Assembly: GCA_035514535.1 (NCBI GenBank)
Contig: DATKAZ010000062.1
Span: 1 to 63,607 of the forward strand
Direction of reading: 5' to 3'
Length of the DNA: 63,607 bases
Origin: XN24 sp035514535
GTDB taxonomy: Bacteria; Pseudomonadota; Gammaproteobacteria; Steroidobacterales; XN24
Every line of letters starts with the position of its first letter. The stretch's first letter is position 1. A program made the position numbers and the translations under genes. Positions 1 through 8,638 of the stretch are shown one piece after another. The notes under the pieces are model-generated. The model was not told the DNA's origin. It saw nothing but the letters and a program-made list of their open reading frames with translations, and did not search any database.

Positions 1-308
1 ACCGCGGCCTGCACAGTGAATGCCGTTCCCAGCGTGACCAGCGCGTACAACGCCAGCGCCCAGCGGCCCTGGCGGCGATAGCCTTCCAGCAGGCTCGTGC
101 CCGTCGCCGCCGCGTAGCGCGGGCCGAACTGGAAGCCGGGATACTTGAGCAGGCAGGCGACCAACACGACGCCCAGCAGCCCCAGCCCGAAGCTGGCGCC
201 GGCCCGTGTCGACTGCACGAGGTGCGATACACCCACGGCGGCACCGGCCCACACCAGGCCGGGCCCGAGCGCCTTGAGAAACGTCTTCTGCCCCGGCGTC
301 TCCGTCAT
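1..308 (-). CDS. NRAMP-family divalent metal transporter, N-terminal part
   Basis: The gene begins at an ATG at 308 and runs off the left edge, so only about 102 N-terminal residues are visible. After a short polar leader they read GPGLVWAGAAVGVSHLVQS, then a long hydrophobic helix and KYPGFQFGPRYAAATG. This is the usual start of NRAMP-type carriers: a GPG motif opening the first unwound helix, then TM2. NRAMP proteins move Mn2+, Fe2+ or related divalent metals with protons across the inner membrane; some bacterial branches carry Mg2+ or other ions, so the substrate is open. The start lies 17 bases after the stop of the preceding propeller lipoprotein on the same strand, so it is probably the last visible gene of that operon. 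Most of the protein, including later metal-binding helices, lies outside the window. Confidence 0.75.
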   Translation of the reverse strand, partial: MTETPGQKTFLKALGPGLVWAGAAVGVSHLVQSTRAGASFGLGLLGVVLVACLLKYPGFQFGPRYAAATGTSLLEGYRRQGRWALALYALVTLGTAFTVQAA

Positions 309-325
309 GGCCGCCGAGTCTGAGG

Positions 326-1567
326 CTACTGGGCGTTCAGCGAAAGGACGAACAAGCCGTTCTCAGTGTCGCTGACCACGATGACGCCGGACGGGAAGTA
401 CGGGTAGACGCTCCAGGCCCCAGTCAGCCAGCCGTCGTCGTCGGGCGGTTGGGTGTCGAAATAGGCGATCTCCTCGATCTCGCCGTTCGCGAGGTCGCCG
501 AACTCCAGCACGCGCAGACCCGCCCGGTAGTTGGCCTGGAACACGCGGTTGCCCAGCACGTACAGATTGTGGTCGGTGGCCGGCGTGTCGGCCTCGTAGA
601 AATACAGGTAGACGGGGACGTCCAGGTCGGAGACATCGAACACGTGGGTGCGGGTCGGCACGCCGAAGCGGTATTCGTCGTCCTCGTCGCCGAGCAGGAA
701 AAAGCGGTGATCCTCCGTCAGCCAGCCCTGGTGCACATAGCCGCGCTGCGGGTAGTCCAGCTCGGCCAGCGTGAGCGGCGCGGACTTGTCGGTGACGTCT
801 ACGATCGCCACGCGGTTCTCGTTCGAACTGGCGCAGATCTCGGCGCCGGCGTGTTCCGCGTCCGGGCCCTGGTAGATGACGCACTGCGTGTCATGCGTGT
901 AGTCCTCGTCGTGGCATCCGGCGAACATCGGGTTGTTCGGCGTGCGAATGTCGATGATGTGCAGGCCGCCGCCGCAGGTTTCGGTGCCGACCGCGTAGGC
1001 GAAGCCCGATTCCTCGTTGATCGCCACGTTGTGCGCGTGCATGAACTCGCCGTAGTTGATATCCGCGCTGAATACCTGCGGCGGAATCGCATCCCTGAGC
1101 CGCGTGAGGTCGAACACCTGCATGCCGTGTGCGCCCGCGCCATCGGCGACGATGTAGGCGTGGTCCGCGTATACTTTGATGTCGCGCAAGGACGACGGCA
1201 CGGTGTGGGTCGGCAGCCGACCGAGCACGCGCGGCTCGTCCGGGTCGGTGACATCGACGAACGCCGTGCCGTTGTTCAGGCCCACCAGCGCGATCTCCGC
1301 GCCTGACACCGGATCGGTCCAGCCCCAGATGTCGTTCCCCCGCGTTCCACCCATGGCGTCCGGCGACACCCGCCGGTGCAGCGAGACACCACCGCAGGGA
1401 AAATCACCGGCATGACCGGCCTCGCAGGCTGCCGGACCCGTAGTCAGGGGTGGTGGCGGCGGTGGCGGCGGGCCAATTTCGCCACCGCTGCCGCCACCGC
1501 CGCAGGCGTACAGCGCAGCGAGCGCCAGGCAGGCCGGCAGGCGCCGCCACCGCGCGATCCGGGGCAT
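326..1567 (-). CDS. Choice-of-anchor-B / LVIVD-repeat beta-propeller lipoprotein
   Basis: A 413-residue exported protein. The start at 1567 has AAGGA ten bases upstream and lies just after the preceding stop; a longer start at 1618 would overlap the upstream gene. The N-terminus is a signal peptide ending in a lipobox (ALYAC) followed by glycines and a run of eight prolines, a flexible membrane tether. The rest is built of repeated blades of the type VDVTDPDEPRVLG, VFDLTRLRD, IIDIRTPNNPMFAG and VFDVSDLDVPVYL, typical of LVIVD or choice-of-anchor-B proteins. Nothing catalytic is visible; the family is thought to fold as a propeller at the cell surface or in the periplasm. It lies within the operon of the translocase-like carrier, aldo/keto reductase and NRAMP transporter. 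Confidence 0.75.
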   Translation of the reverse strand: MPRIARWRRLPACLALAALYACGGGGSGGEIGPPPPPPPPLTTGPAACEAGHAGDFPCGGVSLHRRVSPDAMGGTRGNDIWGWTDPVSGAEIALVGLNNGTAFVDVTDPDEPRVLGRLPTHTVPSSLRDIKVYADHAYIVADGAGAHGMQVFDLTRLRDAIPPQVFSADINYGEFMHAHNVAINEESGFAYAVGTETCGGGLHIIDIRTPNNPMFAGCHDEDYTHDTQCVIYQGPDAEHAGAEICASSNENRVAIVDVTDKSAPLTLAELDYPQRGYVHQGWLTEDHRFFLLGDEDDEYRFGVPTRTHVFDVSDLDVPVYLYFYEADTPATDHNLYVLGNRVFQANYRAGLRVLEFGDLANGEIEEIAYFDTQPPDDDGWLTGAWSVYPYFPSGVIVVSDTENGLFVLSLNAQ

Positions 1568-1571
1568 ATCG

Positions 1572-2516
1572 TCAGAGTCCTTCGATGTGCGCCACCATGC
1601 GCTCGATCGCTGCGGCATCCGGCAGCCGCCCCCGGGCCGCGCCCATGTTGTCGATCATGTGGCGCGCGCGGCTCGTGGCGGGCGTGGCCGCGGTTACGGC
1701 CGGGTGCGCGAGCACGAACTTGAGGAAGAACTGCCCCCAGGATCGGGCGTCGAACTCCGCCGCCCACTCCGGCACCTCCCGGCCGCGCACCTTGTCCCAG
1801 AGTCGCGTCCGGCCGAACGGCGCATACACCAGCACGCCGATACCGCGCTCCGCTGCGAGTGGCAGGATGGTCTCCTCTACGGCGCGATTGTCGATTGCGT
1901 AATCGATGCCGATGAAATCGAGCGGCTCGCGACGCATCACTTCGATCAACTGGGGGTACTGGGGCGCGAACGTCGTGGTGACGCCGATGTAGCGCACGCG
2001 CTCCGCTTCCTTCAGCTCCCGGAGCAGGCCGAACTGGGTCGCCACGTCGCCGAGGTTGTGCACCTGGACCAGGTCGATGACATCCGTGCCGAGCCGCTCG
2101 AACGACGCCTCGAGTTGAGCGCGCGCCGCGTCCGGGTCGGCCCGGCCGCCGCCGCGCGGGGCGACATTGACCTTCGTGGCCCAGAAAATCTTGTCGGTGA
2201 TGCCGAGCTCGCGGGCGATGTCGCCGGCGACCTGCTCGGAGGCCCCGTAGGCCGGTGCCGTGTCGAAGATCGCGCCGCCATGCTCGATCATCGCAGCCAT
2301 GACTTCGCGCAGCGCCGAGACATCTTCGCTGCGCGCGACCTGGGAAAACGTGGCGGAACTTCCCAGCCCGACGGCGGGGACGCGCTCGCCAGTGGATGGA
2401 ATCGCCCGCGTGATAAGGCCGGGCCGGTCGCTCGCGGCCCATCCCAGTCGGTGCGGCAGCGCCAGCGTGGCGCCGGCGGCGAGGGTCAGTTTCAGGTACT
2501 GGCGGCGTGTGATCAT
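1572..2516 (-). CDS. Tat-exported aldo/keto reductase
   Basis: A 314-residue NAD(P)H-dependent aldo/keto reductase-fold protein. The N-terminus MITRRQYLKLTLAAGATLA carries a twin-arginine motif (RRQYLK) and a short hydrophobic stretch, so it is probably exported folded. The AKR tetrad can be followed: Asp and Tyr in FDTAPAYGASEQ, Lys in IFWATKVNV and His in DLVQVHNLGD. Length fits the family. The substrate cannot be read from sequence. It starts 6 bases after the stop of the translocase-like carrier and ends 4 bases before the propeller lipoprotein, so these genes are very likely co-transcribed. An exported AKR needs a periplasmic cofactor supply or must fold with cofactor before Tat transport; the latter is the usual view. 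Confidence 0.85.
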   Translation of the reverse strand: MITRRQYLKLTLAAGATLALPHRLGWAASDRPGLITRAIPSTGERVPAVGLGSSATFSQVARSEDVSALREVMAAMIEHGGAIFDTAPAYGASEQVAGDIARELGITDKIFWATKVNVAPRGGGRADPDAARAQLEASFERLGTDVIDLVQVHNLGDVATQFGLLRELKEAERVRYIGVTTTFAPQYPQLIEVMRREPLDFIGIDYAIDNRAVEETILPLAAERGIGVLVYAPFGRTRLWDKVRGREVPEWAAEFDARSWGQFFLKFVLAHPAVTAATPATSRARHMIDNMGAARGRLPDAAAIERMVAHIEGL

Positions 2517-2522
2517 GGTTCC

Positions 2523-3866
2523 TTACCTCCTGTGTTCCATGGGTTCGAGCCGCAAACCGGCGGAGGGTTCCGGCTGGTCGCCCGCCAGCCGCTGCTGCGC
2601 CCGGCCGAGCCAGATGCCGAGCGCGGCCCAGGCAACCGCCAGGGGGACCGCGACGCTCGCGAGGGCCATCAAACCCATGCCGAGCCGGCCGAGCAGGCCC
2701 TCGATCTGTGCGCCGATGACATCGCCGCCGCGATACACGAAAGTGTCGATGAAGGCCTTGGACTTGTACTTGTCCTCCCGTCTCACGACGGTATAGAGCG
2801 TCTCGCGGGCGGGGCGCATGATGGCGCGCTGCACGGCACGGAAGCTCGCCTCGAACACGATCAGTGCTGCCAGCGAACCGACGATCGCGAGGCCGATGAA
2901 GCCCAGCGCAACCGTGGCGGGCAGCAGCGCAAGCGTCAGCGGGACGCCGAGGCGGCGCATCAGGTGGCCGGCGACGATCCCCTGCAGCACGAGCGTGGTG
3001 ACCTGCGTGATCAGGTCGATGCGGGCAAACCAGGTGGTGCGCAGGTCGAGGTCGTCGCCCAGCGCGGCGACCATCTGCAGGCGGGTGAAGTAGATGAACG
3101 TCGCCATCACGGCCAGGATCACGACGTAGGTGGCGATGCCCAGCAGGTAGCGCGAGCGCACGACTGCGCGCAGGCCCGCCCAGGCGCCGCCGCCGATGAT
3201 CGCGTGCTCGTCCACCGCGGGCGGTGCGTCCGGATTCTCGCCGTCACCACGGCGGCCGCGCTCCGGCTGCAGCAGGGCGACCGTCCACGCGGCCACCAAC
3301 GCGAGCAGCAGGAAGCCGATCGAGACCAGGAGGAGCCCCGGCGTGCCCAGCACCGGGGCCAGCAGCGACGCCAGCCAGGGGCCGAATATCGCGCCGCAGG
3401 TACCGCCGACGGCGATCAGCGGGAAAAACCGCTTGCTTTGTCCCAGCGAGAAGCGATCGGCCATCAGCGCCCAGAACACCATCGTGACGAACAGGTTGAA
3501 GACGCTGAACCAGACGTAGAACACCTGGCCGCTGGTGACCCCCACGGCCTTCGGCGCCATTACCAGCAACAGGTAGAAGCCTAGCAGGCTCGCCGCGAAA
3601 AAAAGGTAAGTGGCGGTGATGAAATACAGGCGGCGAAAGCGGCTGACGAGCAGGCCGAACACCGGGTTCACGAGCAGCGTGACGAGCGCCGTACCCATGA
3701 ACAGCCAGCGCACCGCATCGATGCCGCGCTGCATGCCGAGCGCGTCGCGTGCGGGGCGCAGCACCATCAGCGCCGTGAGGACGCAGAAGAAAAACAGCGC
3801 AGCGAACAGCACCGGGAGCACTTCGTCGCGGCGCACGTTGAAGATGCGCTGGAATATGGCAGTCAC
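2523..3866 (-). CDS. NTP/NDP exchange transporter-like membrane protein (MFS-related)
   Basis: A 447-residue integral membrane protein with about 11-12 hydrophobic helices. The start, with RRDEVLPVLFAALFFFCVLT and then MVLRPARDALG, and the helix GGTCGAIFGPWLA are typical of the ATP/ADP-translocase-like (Npt) branch of the MFS superfamily. Known members in chlamydiae and rickettsiae swap host ATP for ADP; distant homologues in free-living bacteria have no proven substrate, so a nucleotide role is family-based inference. It heads a compact gene set with the Tat reductase only 6 bases downstream. The CadC-like regulator ends about 100 bases upstream on the same strand, so it may share the transcript or control it. 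Confidence 0.75.
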   Translation of the reverse strand: MTAIFQRIFNVRRDEVLPVLFAALFFFCVLTALMVLRPARDALGMQRGIDAVRWLFMGTALVTLLVNPVFGLLVSRFRRLYFITATYLFFAASLLGFYLLLVMAPKAVGVTSGQVFYVWFSVFNLFVTMVFWALMADRFSLGQSKRFFPLIAVGGTCGAIFGPWLASLLAPVLGTPGLLLVSIGFLLLALVAAWTVALLQPERGRRGDGENPDAPPAVDEHAIIGGGAWAGLRAVVRSRYLLGIATYVVILAVMATFIYFTRLQMVAALGDDLDLRTTWFARIDLITQVTTLVLQGIVAGHLMRRLGVPLTLALLPATVALGFIGLAIVGSLAALIVFEASFRAVQRAIMRPARETLYTVVRREDKYKSKAFIDTFVYRGGDVIGAQIEGLLGRLGMGLMALASVAVPLAVAWAALGIWLGRAQQRLAGDQPEPSAGLRLEPMEHRR

Positions 3867-3964
3867 GGTCGCGAAGCATGCCGGGGTCCGAGCGACGGCA
3901 CAAGGCTAAGGCCCTACACCTGGCAGCCGTTTCGAACCTGCCACCCACAGTCCGAGCATGCTGA

Positions 3965-5878
3965 TCAGTGCTGCGTCACCGAGCCGTTCTGCGCGCCATT
4001 GGCATAGAACTCCGACTGCCCGGCCTGCCCCAACGACCGCAATACCTGCTCGAACTGCAAATGCCCGCGCAGCGGATCGAGGGCCGGCGTCACGCCGAGA
4101 TACGGGACGAGGTAGCTGAAATACTGTTCGCCGGTGGCGGTCTCGATAGTTTGCAGCGCCTCGCGCGTCCTGCCCGCGTGGGCAAAGGTCACGGCCAGCT
4201 GCGCCGGGTCGATCCAGGTTACGGTCGCAGCCTGCTCCAGCGCCTGCGCCGTCCCGGCCCAGTACGCTTCCAGGCCATGCGCGGCGTCGGCGGCCTTCGG
4301 GCGCGGCCCGTCCGCTACGACACCCCGCTGCGCCAGGTCGCGCCAGGCGATGCGCTGCGCGGCCGCGAGGTCGCCCATCGCCTGGTACGAGAGCACGCTG
4401 AACCGGTCGGATGCACGGTTCCCGGGCCACAGCAGGGCCAGCCGCCTGGCGGCTTCGAGCGTGCCGGCAAAATCACGGGCGTGGAAATGGAATGCCATCA
4501 CGTCAAAACTGATGGCGATGGATGCCGGGTCGAGCGCGCGGGCCAGCTCGATCTCCATCAGTGCGTCACGGTGTCGGCCGCGGGCGGAAAGCCAGGACGC
4601 GAGGCTGTGGCGAATGCGGGCGTCGGCCGGGGCCAGTTGTGCCGCCCGGGTCAGTCGCTCGGCGGCGCTCGTCCATGCGCGATCCTGGAACAGGTGGATA
4701 TCGCCGAGCACCCGATGAGCGACCGGATGGTCGGGCGCCAGTTCCAGGGCGCGCGTGGCGGCGGCCCGGGCGCGCCGGACTCGCTCCGGTGTCTTTGGCG
4801 GGCCCGGCCAGGTGATCAACGCGTCGGCCAGGCCCGCATGGGCCGCAGCGAATTCAGGCGCGGCATCAATGGCGTCCTGGAAAAGCCGGGCTGCCGCGTC
4901 GGCGCTTTCCACCGATGGGCGCTGCATCTGCGCCATGGCTTGCCGGTAGGGCTCGAGGGCGGGTTCGGGCGGAGGCGCCGACATCGTGTCCAGCAACGCC
5001 GGCGCCAGGTCGTCCAGGATCGCCCCCGCGATCCGCGCGGCGGCCTCGCGCCCGGCCAGGGCTGGGTCTTCGGCGGGCATGCGGTACTGGCCGCTCCACA
5101 GCCGGCGGCCATCGCCCGCTGCGAGCCCCCGGGCGGATATGACCAGCGCGTCTCCGTCAATGCGAATTCCGCCTTTCAGGAGGACCGCCTGGTGGCCCAT
5201 GGCTGCCGGCCGCTTCGCGTCGGCGACCGGCCCGCCATCGCCGGCAAGGATGCGCACGTCCGACGGCAGGGCGGCGGCGAGGTAGGCGGGCAATTCGTCG
5301 CGCACGACCCGGCGCAGGAGCAGCGCGGCCTGGTTGTCTGCAGCAAACGCCTCGATATGGAACGTAAGCGTTGCGTCGGCCGCGGCCTGCATCGAGGGCG
5401 TGGATTCGATTGACACGCTGCCTTCAAACACCAGCCAGAGCGACAGTATGAGCAGCAGCCTCCCGCTGCGCAGCCAGGCCGCAGGTGGGCGTCGCCCCGC
5501 CGGTGCCACGGGCCCGTTCGTGGTGGCGCCGAGGGGCCACGAAACCTGGGTCACGGGCGCGATGAAGCGATAGCCGCGTCGCGGCAGGGTCTCGATATAG
5601 CGGGGCGACTTTGCGTTGTCACCGAGGGCCCGGCGCAGTTCCCGGATGGTTGCGGCGATGGACACTTCGAACAGCACGACACGCTTGTCCGGCCACAGCG
5701 TGCGGCGCAGCATTTCCCGATCGACCACGATCCCGGGCCTTTCAAGCAGCAATGACAGGACGCGGGCGACCTGCGCACGAAGCTTCTGGACAGTCCCCCG
5801 ACCGTGCAGTTCCCCGCTGGCCGGATCAAACCGGAAGTCCGAAAACTCGAACTGTTCCTGATCTGCCGCTTGTTCCAA
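3965..5878 (-). CDS. CadC-like winged-helix transcriptional regulator with TPR domain
   Basis: About 637 residues from a TTG at 5878 preceded by GGAGAGGG. A GTG at 5920 or an ATG at 6037 would add residues with no conserved character, so the exact start is uncertain. Residues about 10-105 form an OmpR/PhoB-type winged helix without receiver: FRFDPASGELHG, LLERPGIVVDREMLRRTLWP, IRELRRALGDN and the wing IETLPRRGYRFIAPV. A hydrophobic segment (LLLILSLWLVFEGSV) at about 137-155 anchors it in the membrane. The periplasmic part has a TolB/FlgO-like region and TPR-like helices with alternating Ala/Leu. This is the ToxR/CadC design: membrane-bound DNA-binding protein with an outward sensor. It is divergent from the FG-GAP gene at 6062 and sits upstream of the carrier operon, both plausible targets. 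Confidence 0.8.
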   Translation of the reverse strand: MEQAADQEQFEFSDFRFDPASGELHGRGTVQKLRAQVARVLSLLLERPGIVVDREMLRRTLWPDKRVVLFEVSIAATIRELRRALGDNAKSPRYIETLPRRGYRFIAPVTQVSWPLGATTNGPVAPAGRRPPAAWLRSGRLLLILSLWLVFEGSVSIESTPSMQAAADATLTFHIEAFAADNQAALLLRRVVRDELPAYLAAALPSDVRILAGDGGPVADAKRPAAMGHQAVLLKGGIRIDGDALVISARGLAAGDGRRLWSGQYRMPAEDPALAGREAAARIAGAILDDLAPALLDTMSAPPPEPALEPYRQAMAQMQRPSVESADAAARLFQDAIDAAPEFAAAHAGLADALITWPGPPKTPERVRRARAAATRALELAPDHPVAHRVLGDIHLFQDRAWTSAAERLTRAAQLAPADARIRHSLASWLSARGRHRDALMEIELARALDPASIAISFDVMAFHFHARDFAGTLEAARRLALLWPGNRASDRFSVLSYQAMGDLAAAQRIAWRDLAQRGVVADGPRPKAADAAHGLEAYWAGTAQALEQAATVTWIDPAQLAVTFAHAGRTREALQTIETATGEQYFSYLVPYLGVTPALDPLRGHLQFEQVLRSLGQAGQSEFYANGAQNGSVTQH

Positions 5879-6061
5879 TCGCCCTCTCCGCGGCCCATGG
5901 CCCGGAGTCTTTTTTACCACGCCAGCGCCTCGCGGCCACCCCGCGCGACGCCGCGGTGATGGCGATTTCAGGAAAATTTCACGCGTCCGCCATCGCCGTC
6001 TCCCGGTGATTCCGGCGAATTTCCACCTGGACATCAACCCCAGGCCAGCGAGGAGATCCAG

Positions 6062-7651
6062 ATGCCTGTTCCCAAATCCACGTCAGCAATCCTGGCCGCG
6101 GCCGCGCTCTCGATTACGGGCGGGACGCCCGCGTCCGCCGCACCACCATTGTTCCTGGAACCGGACGTGACCGTCTTGTATTCGTTGACCCCGGACGCGC
6201 CGGGTGGCAGCTTCGGCTTCGTCGCCGAGGTCATCGGTGACCTCAACGGGGACGGCGTCGCCGAGTTCATCATCGGGGCTCCTCAGGATCATGCTGGCGC
6301 CCCGTTCGGCGGTCGCGCCTTCATTTACTCGGGCAGCGACGGCACCCGGATCCATGCCATCGCCGGCGGATTTCTCGAATTCCTCGGCTTCGCGGTGGCG
6401 GGATTGGGCGACGTCGACGGCGACGGCGTGCCTGACTATGCGGTCGGCGCACCCGGGCTGCCGCCCCAGTTCGGCGCATGGCCGGGCCGGGTCCTGGTGT
6501 TCTCGGGCGCCGATCATGCCCTGATTCACGAAACGGTTTCGACGCCCGGGTCGCGCTACGGCCAGGACATCCACAGCGCCGGCGACGTCACCGGAGACGG
6601 CCGTTCCGACCTGATCGTCGGCGCGCCTTTCGACGACAGCGGCGGTGTCGATGCCGGCCGCATACATCTGCTTTCCGGCGCGGACGGAACCGAAATATGG
6701 GCTGCAAACGGCGTTGCCGCGGGGGATTCCTTCGGTGGCGGTGTGTCCGGTATCGGCGACCTGAACAATGACGGCATCCCCGAACAACTGGTCGGGGCCT
6801 TCAATGCGGGCTCGACCCAAGGTGGCGAGGCTGCGGTACTGTCCGGCCTCGACGGCAGCCTCCTGCATACGTTGATACCCTTGCCGACGGCTACGCAGTT
6901 CGGCCAGTTCTTCACTCATGACGCCGGCGACGTTGACGGCGACGGCACCGCCGACTTCTATGTCGGCGACTTCGCGGACACGGCGAAAGGTGCGACCACA
7001 GGCCGCGCGTATGTCTACTCCGGCGCCACCATGGAGCCGCTATGGATCTTCGACGGCGAGCACGCCGATGACGGCTTCGGCATCGGCCGGGGCGCCGGCG
7101 ACGTCAATGGCGACGGCCATGCGGACCTGTTCCTGGCGGCCTTTCGCAGCGACGACGGTGCGGAGAACGCCGGCAAGGCCTACCTGTACTCGGGCCGTGA
7201 CGGCGGTCTCATGCGAACCTTCACGGGAACCGGCGAGAACGACCGGCTGGGATTTGACGCGGTACCCCTGGGAGACGTCAACGGCGACGGCATCGATGAT
7301 TACCTCCTCACGGGTGTGGACGTCGCCCACGTCGTGGCCGGCACCGACCTCAGTCTCGACGGCCGCATTTCATCGTTGTGCCTGCTGATCGAGTCGATTC
7401 CCGATGCGGCGTTCAAGCAGCCGGCCGCGCAGCGCAAACAGGCTTTCTGCGACAAGCTCTCGGAGGCCGCCGCGCAGATCGACTCCGGATCAGGAGCCGG
7501 CGCCGTCCGGCGGCTCGAGAACGACATCCAGGCGAAGATGGATGGCTCACTTGGCGGGACCGCGGAGGACGACTGGATCATCGATCCGTTCTGGCAGGGG
7601 TTCCTCGATGCCTGGCTGGACGGCCTGATTCGCCTTGCCGGACGAAACTGA
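6062..7651 (+). CDS. FG-GAP / integrin-alpha-type beta-propeller secreted protein
   Basis: 529 residues, preceded by GAGGAG. A signal peptide (about residues 1-27, cut near ASA-AP) is followed by some seven FG-GAP repeats, each with a calcium-loop-like stretch such as DLNGDGVAEFIIGAP, DVDGDGVPDYAVGAP, DVTGDGRSDLIVGAP and DVNGDGHADLFLAA. These build a calcium-bound seven-bladed propeller. The last 90 residues are helical (QRKQAFCDKLSEAAAQID, then DWIIDPFWQGFLDAWLDG) and resemble a small C-terminal module found after FG-GAP domains in other bacteria. No enzyme motif is present; adhesion or a structural surface role is the usual guess. It is transcribed away from the CadC-like regulator and converges with a small DUF11-like gene. 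Confidence 0.85.
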   Translation: MPVPKSTSAILAAAALSITGGTPASAAPPLFLEPDVTVLYSLTPDAPGGSFGFVAEVIGDLNGDGVAEFIIGAPQDHAGAPFGGRAFIYSGSDGTRIHAIAGGFLEFLGFAVAGLGDVDGDGVPDYAVGAPGLPPQFGAWPGRVLVFSGADHALIHETVSTPGSRYGQDIHSAGDVTGDGRSDLIVGAPFDDSGGVDAGRIHLLSGADGTEIWAANGVAAGDSFGGGVSGIGDLNNDGIPEQLVGAFNAGSTQGGEAAVLSGLDGSLLHTLIPLPTATQFGQFFTHDAGDVDGDGTADFYVGDFADTAKGATTGRAYVYSGATMEPLWIFDGEHADDGFGIGRGAGDVNGDGHADLFLAAFRSDDGAENAGKAYLYSGRDGGLMRTFTGTGENDRLGFDAVPLGDVNGDGIDDYLLTGVDVAHVVAGTDLSLDGRISSLCLLIESIPDAAFKQPAAQRKQAFCDKLSEAAAQIDSGSGAGAVRRLENDIQAKMDGSLGGTAEDDWIIDPFWQGFLDAWLDGLIRLAGRN

Positions 7652-7663
7652 CACCCGTGGATG

Positions 7664-7855
7664 TCATTCGGGCAGGGTGGCTTGCGCGACGCCGCCCGCG
7701 CCCGTGTTGCGCACGGTCACGACGAACTCGACCACCGCCCCGGCGGTCAGCACGTCGGCATCGACAGTCTGCTCGATCGCAAGATCGGCACGGGCCAGGG
7801 GTGGAGCCGCGAGCACCGCCGCCAGGAGAACGAATACGCTGGCCTGTCTTCGCAT
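7664..7855 (-). CDS. Short secreted DUF11-like protein, possibly truncated
   Basis: 63 residues from an ATG at 7855 with a strong GGGAGGGAG site. A signal peptide (MRRQASVFVLLAAVLAAPP, cut near ARA) is followed by DLAIEQTVDADVLTAGAVVEFVVTVRNTGAG. This is the opening of a DUF11 (conserved repeat) Ig-like domain, whose usual length is 100 residues or more. Here it breaks off as GGVAQATLPE and a stop, so the later strands are missing. It is either a decayed gene that kept its start signals or a very short secreted relative. It ends 12 bases from the convergent FG-GAP gene. Confidence 0.55.
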   Translation of the reverse strand: MRRQASVFVLLAAVLAAPPLARADLAIEQTVDADVLTAGAVVEFVVTVRNTGAGGVAQATLPE

Positions 7856-7968
7856 GTCTCCCTCCCCGGGGCCGTCTCGCCCGCCATTGGTGTTATATAG
7901 GGTCACAGGAGCGCCCTCCGTGGCCGCCAATCTGCGTGGAACCTGGCTTTGGAGTCCTGAGGAGAAGG

Positions 7969-8622
7969 TTGAAAACTCTTAGGCGGCGGCGGTCGGGGGC
8001 CGGTCCGCATGAGAGGCTGATTCCGAGCGCAGTCGCCTGGGCCTTCAGCGCCTGGGTTCTCGCCTGGGCGGCCGTCGTGCTGTGGGCCTACGGTCCGCAA
8101 AACTTCCTGTGGCTGTGCAACCTGGCGCAGTTCCTCGTCCTGTACGCGCTGTGGCGCGATGACCGCCTTGTGCTGTCGAGCCAGGCCGGCGTCGTGTGCC
8201 TGGTCGGGCTGGTGTGGACGGCGGACTTCATGCTTGGGTTGGGCACCGGCGGGCGCGGCGCCAGGATCACGGCCTATATGTTCGATCCGAACCTGCCGCT
8301 GCTGGCGCGCGCCAGCTCCCTGTATCACACTGGTCTGCCGGTGTTCTTGCTATGGCTGCTGTCCCGCGTGGGCTATGATCGCCGCGGCCCGTGGCTGCAG
8401 TGCGCCATCGGCGCCGTGGCCGTGGTCGCGGGCTGGCTTCTGACCGAGCCTTACCGGAACATCAACTGGGTGCATGCGCCTTTCGGTATCGACCAGGTGT
8501 GGCTGCCGCCTTCGCTGTACGTGGCCCTGCTGCCCGTGCTGTACCCGTTGCTGCTGTACCTGCCGGGGCATTACCTGGTGCTCGGGATTTTGCGCTTGCA
8601 CCGGGCACTACGGCACCGCTGA
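7969..8622 (+). CDS. Multi-pass membrane protein of unknown function
   Basis: About 217 residues if started at the TTG at 7969, which has GAGGAGAAGG directly upstream; no in-frame ATG is better placed. An arginine-rich N-terminus (RRRRSG) precedes about six hydrophobic helices, for example AWAFSAWVLAWAAVVLWAYG, GLPVFLLWLLSR and VALLPVLYPLLLYLPGHYLV. Polar islands between helices (NLAQFLVLYALWRDD, EPYRNINWVHAPFGIDQVW) look conserved enough to be functional. I do not recognise the family. The stop lies 16 bases before the DMT transporter start, so the two may be co-transcribed. Confidence 0.6.
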   Translation: MKTLRRRRSGAGPHERLIPSAVAWAFSAWVLAWAAVVLWAYGPQNFLWLCNLAQFLVLYALWRDDRLVLSSQAGVVCLVGLVWTADFMLGLGTGGRGARITAYMFDPNLPLLARASSLYHTGLPVFLLWLLSRVGYDRRGPWLQCAIGAVAVVAGWLLTEPYRNINWVHAPFGIDQVWLPPSLYVALLPVLYPLLLYLPGHYLVLGILRLHRALRHR

Positions 8623-8638
8623 TCAAGGAATTGCCAGG

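Noticed and set aside
1587..3584. Plus-strand open frame of about 665 codons
   Set aside because: Runs opposite to the aldo/keto reductase and carrier genes and shows no protein character.
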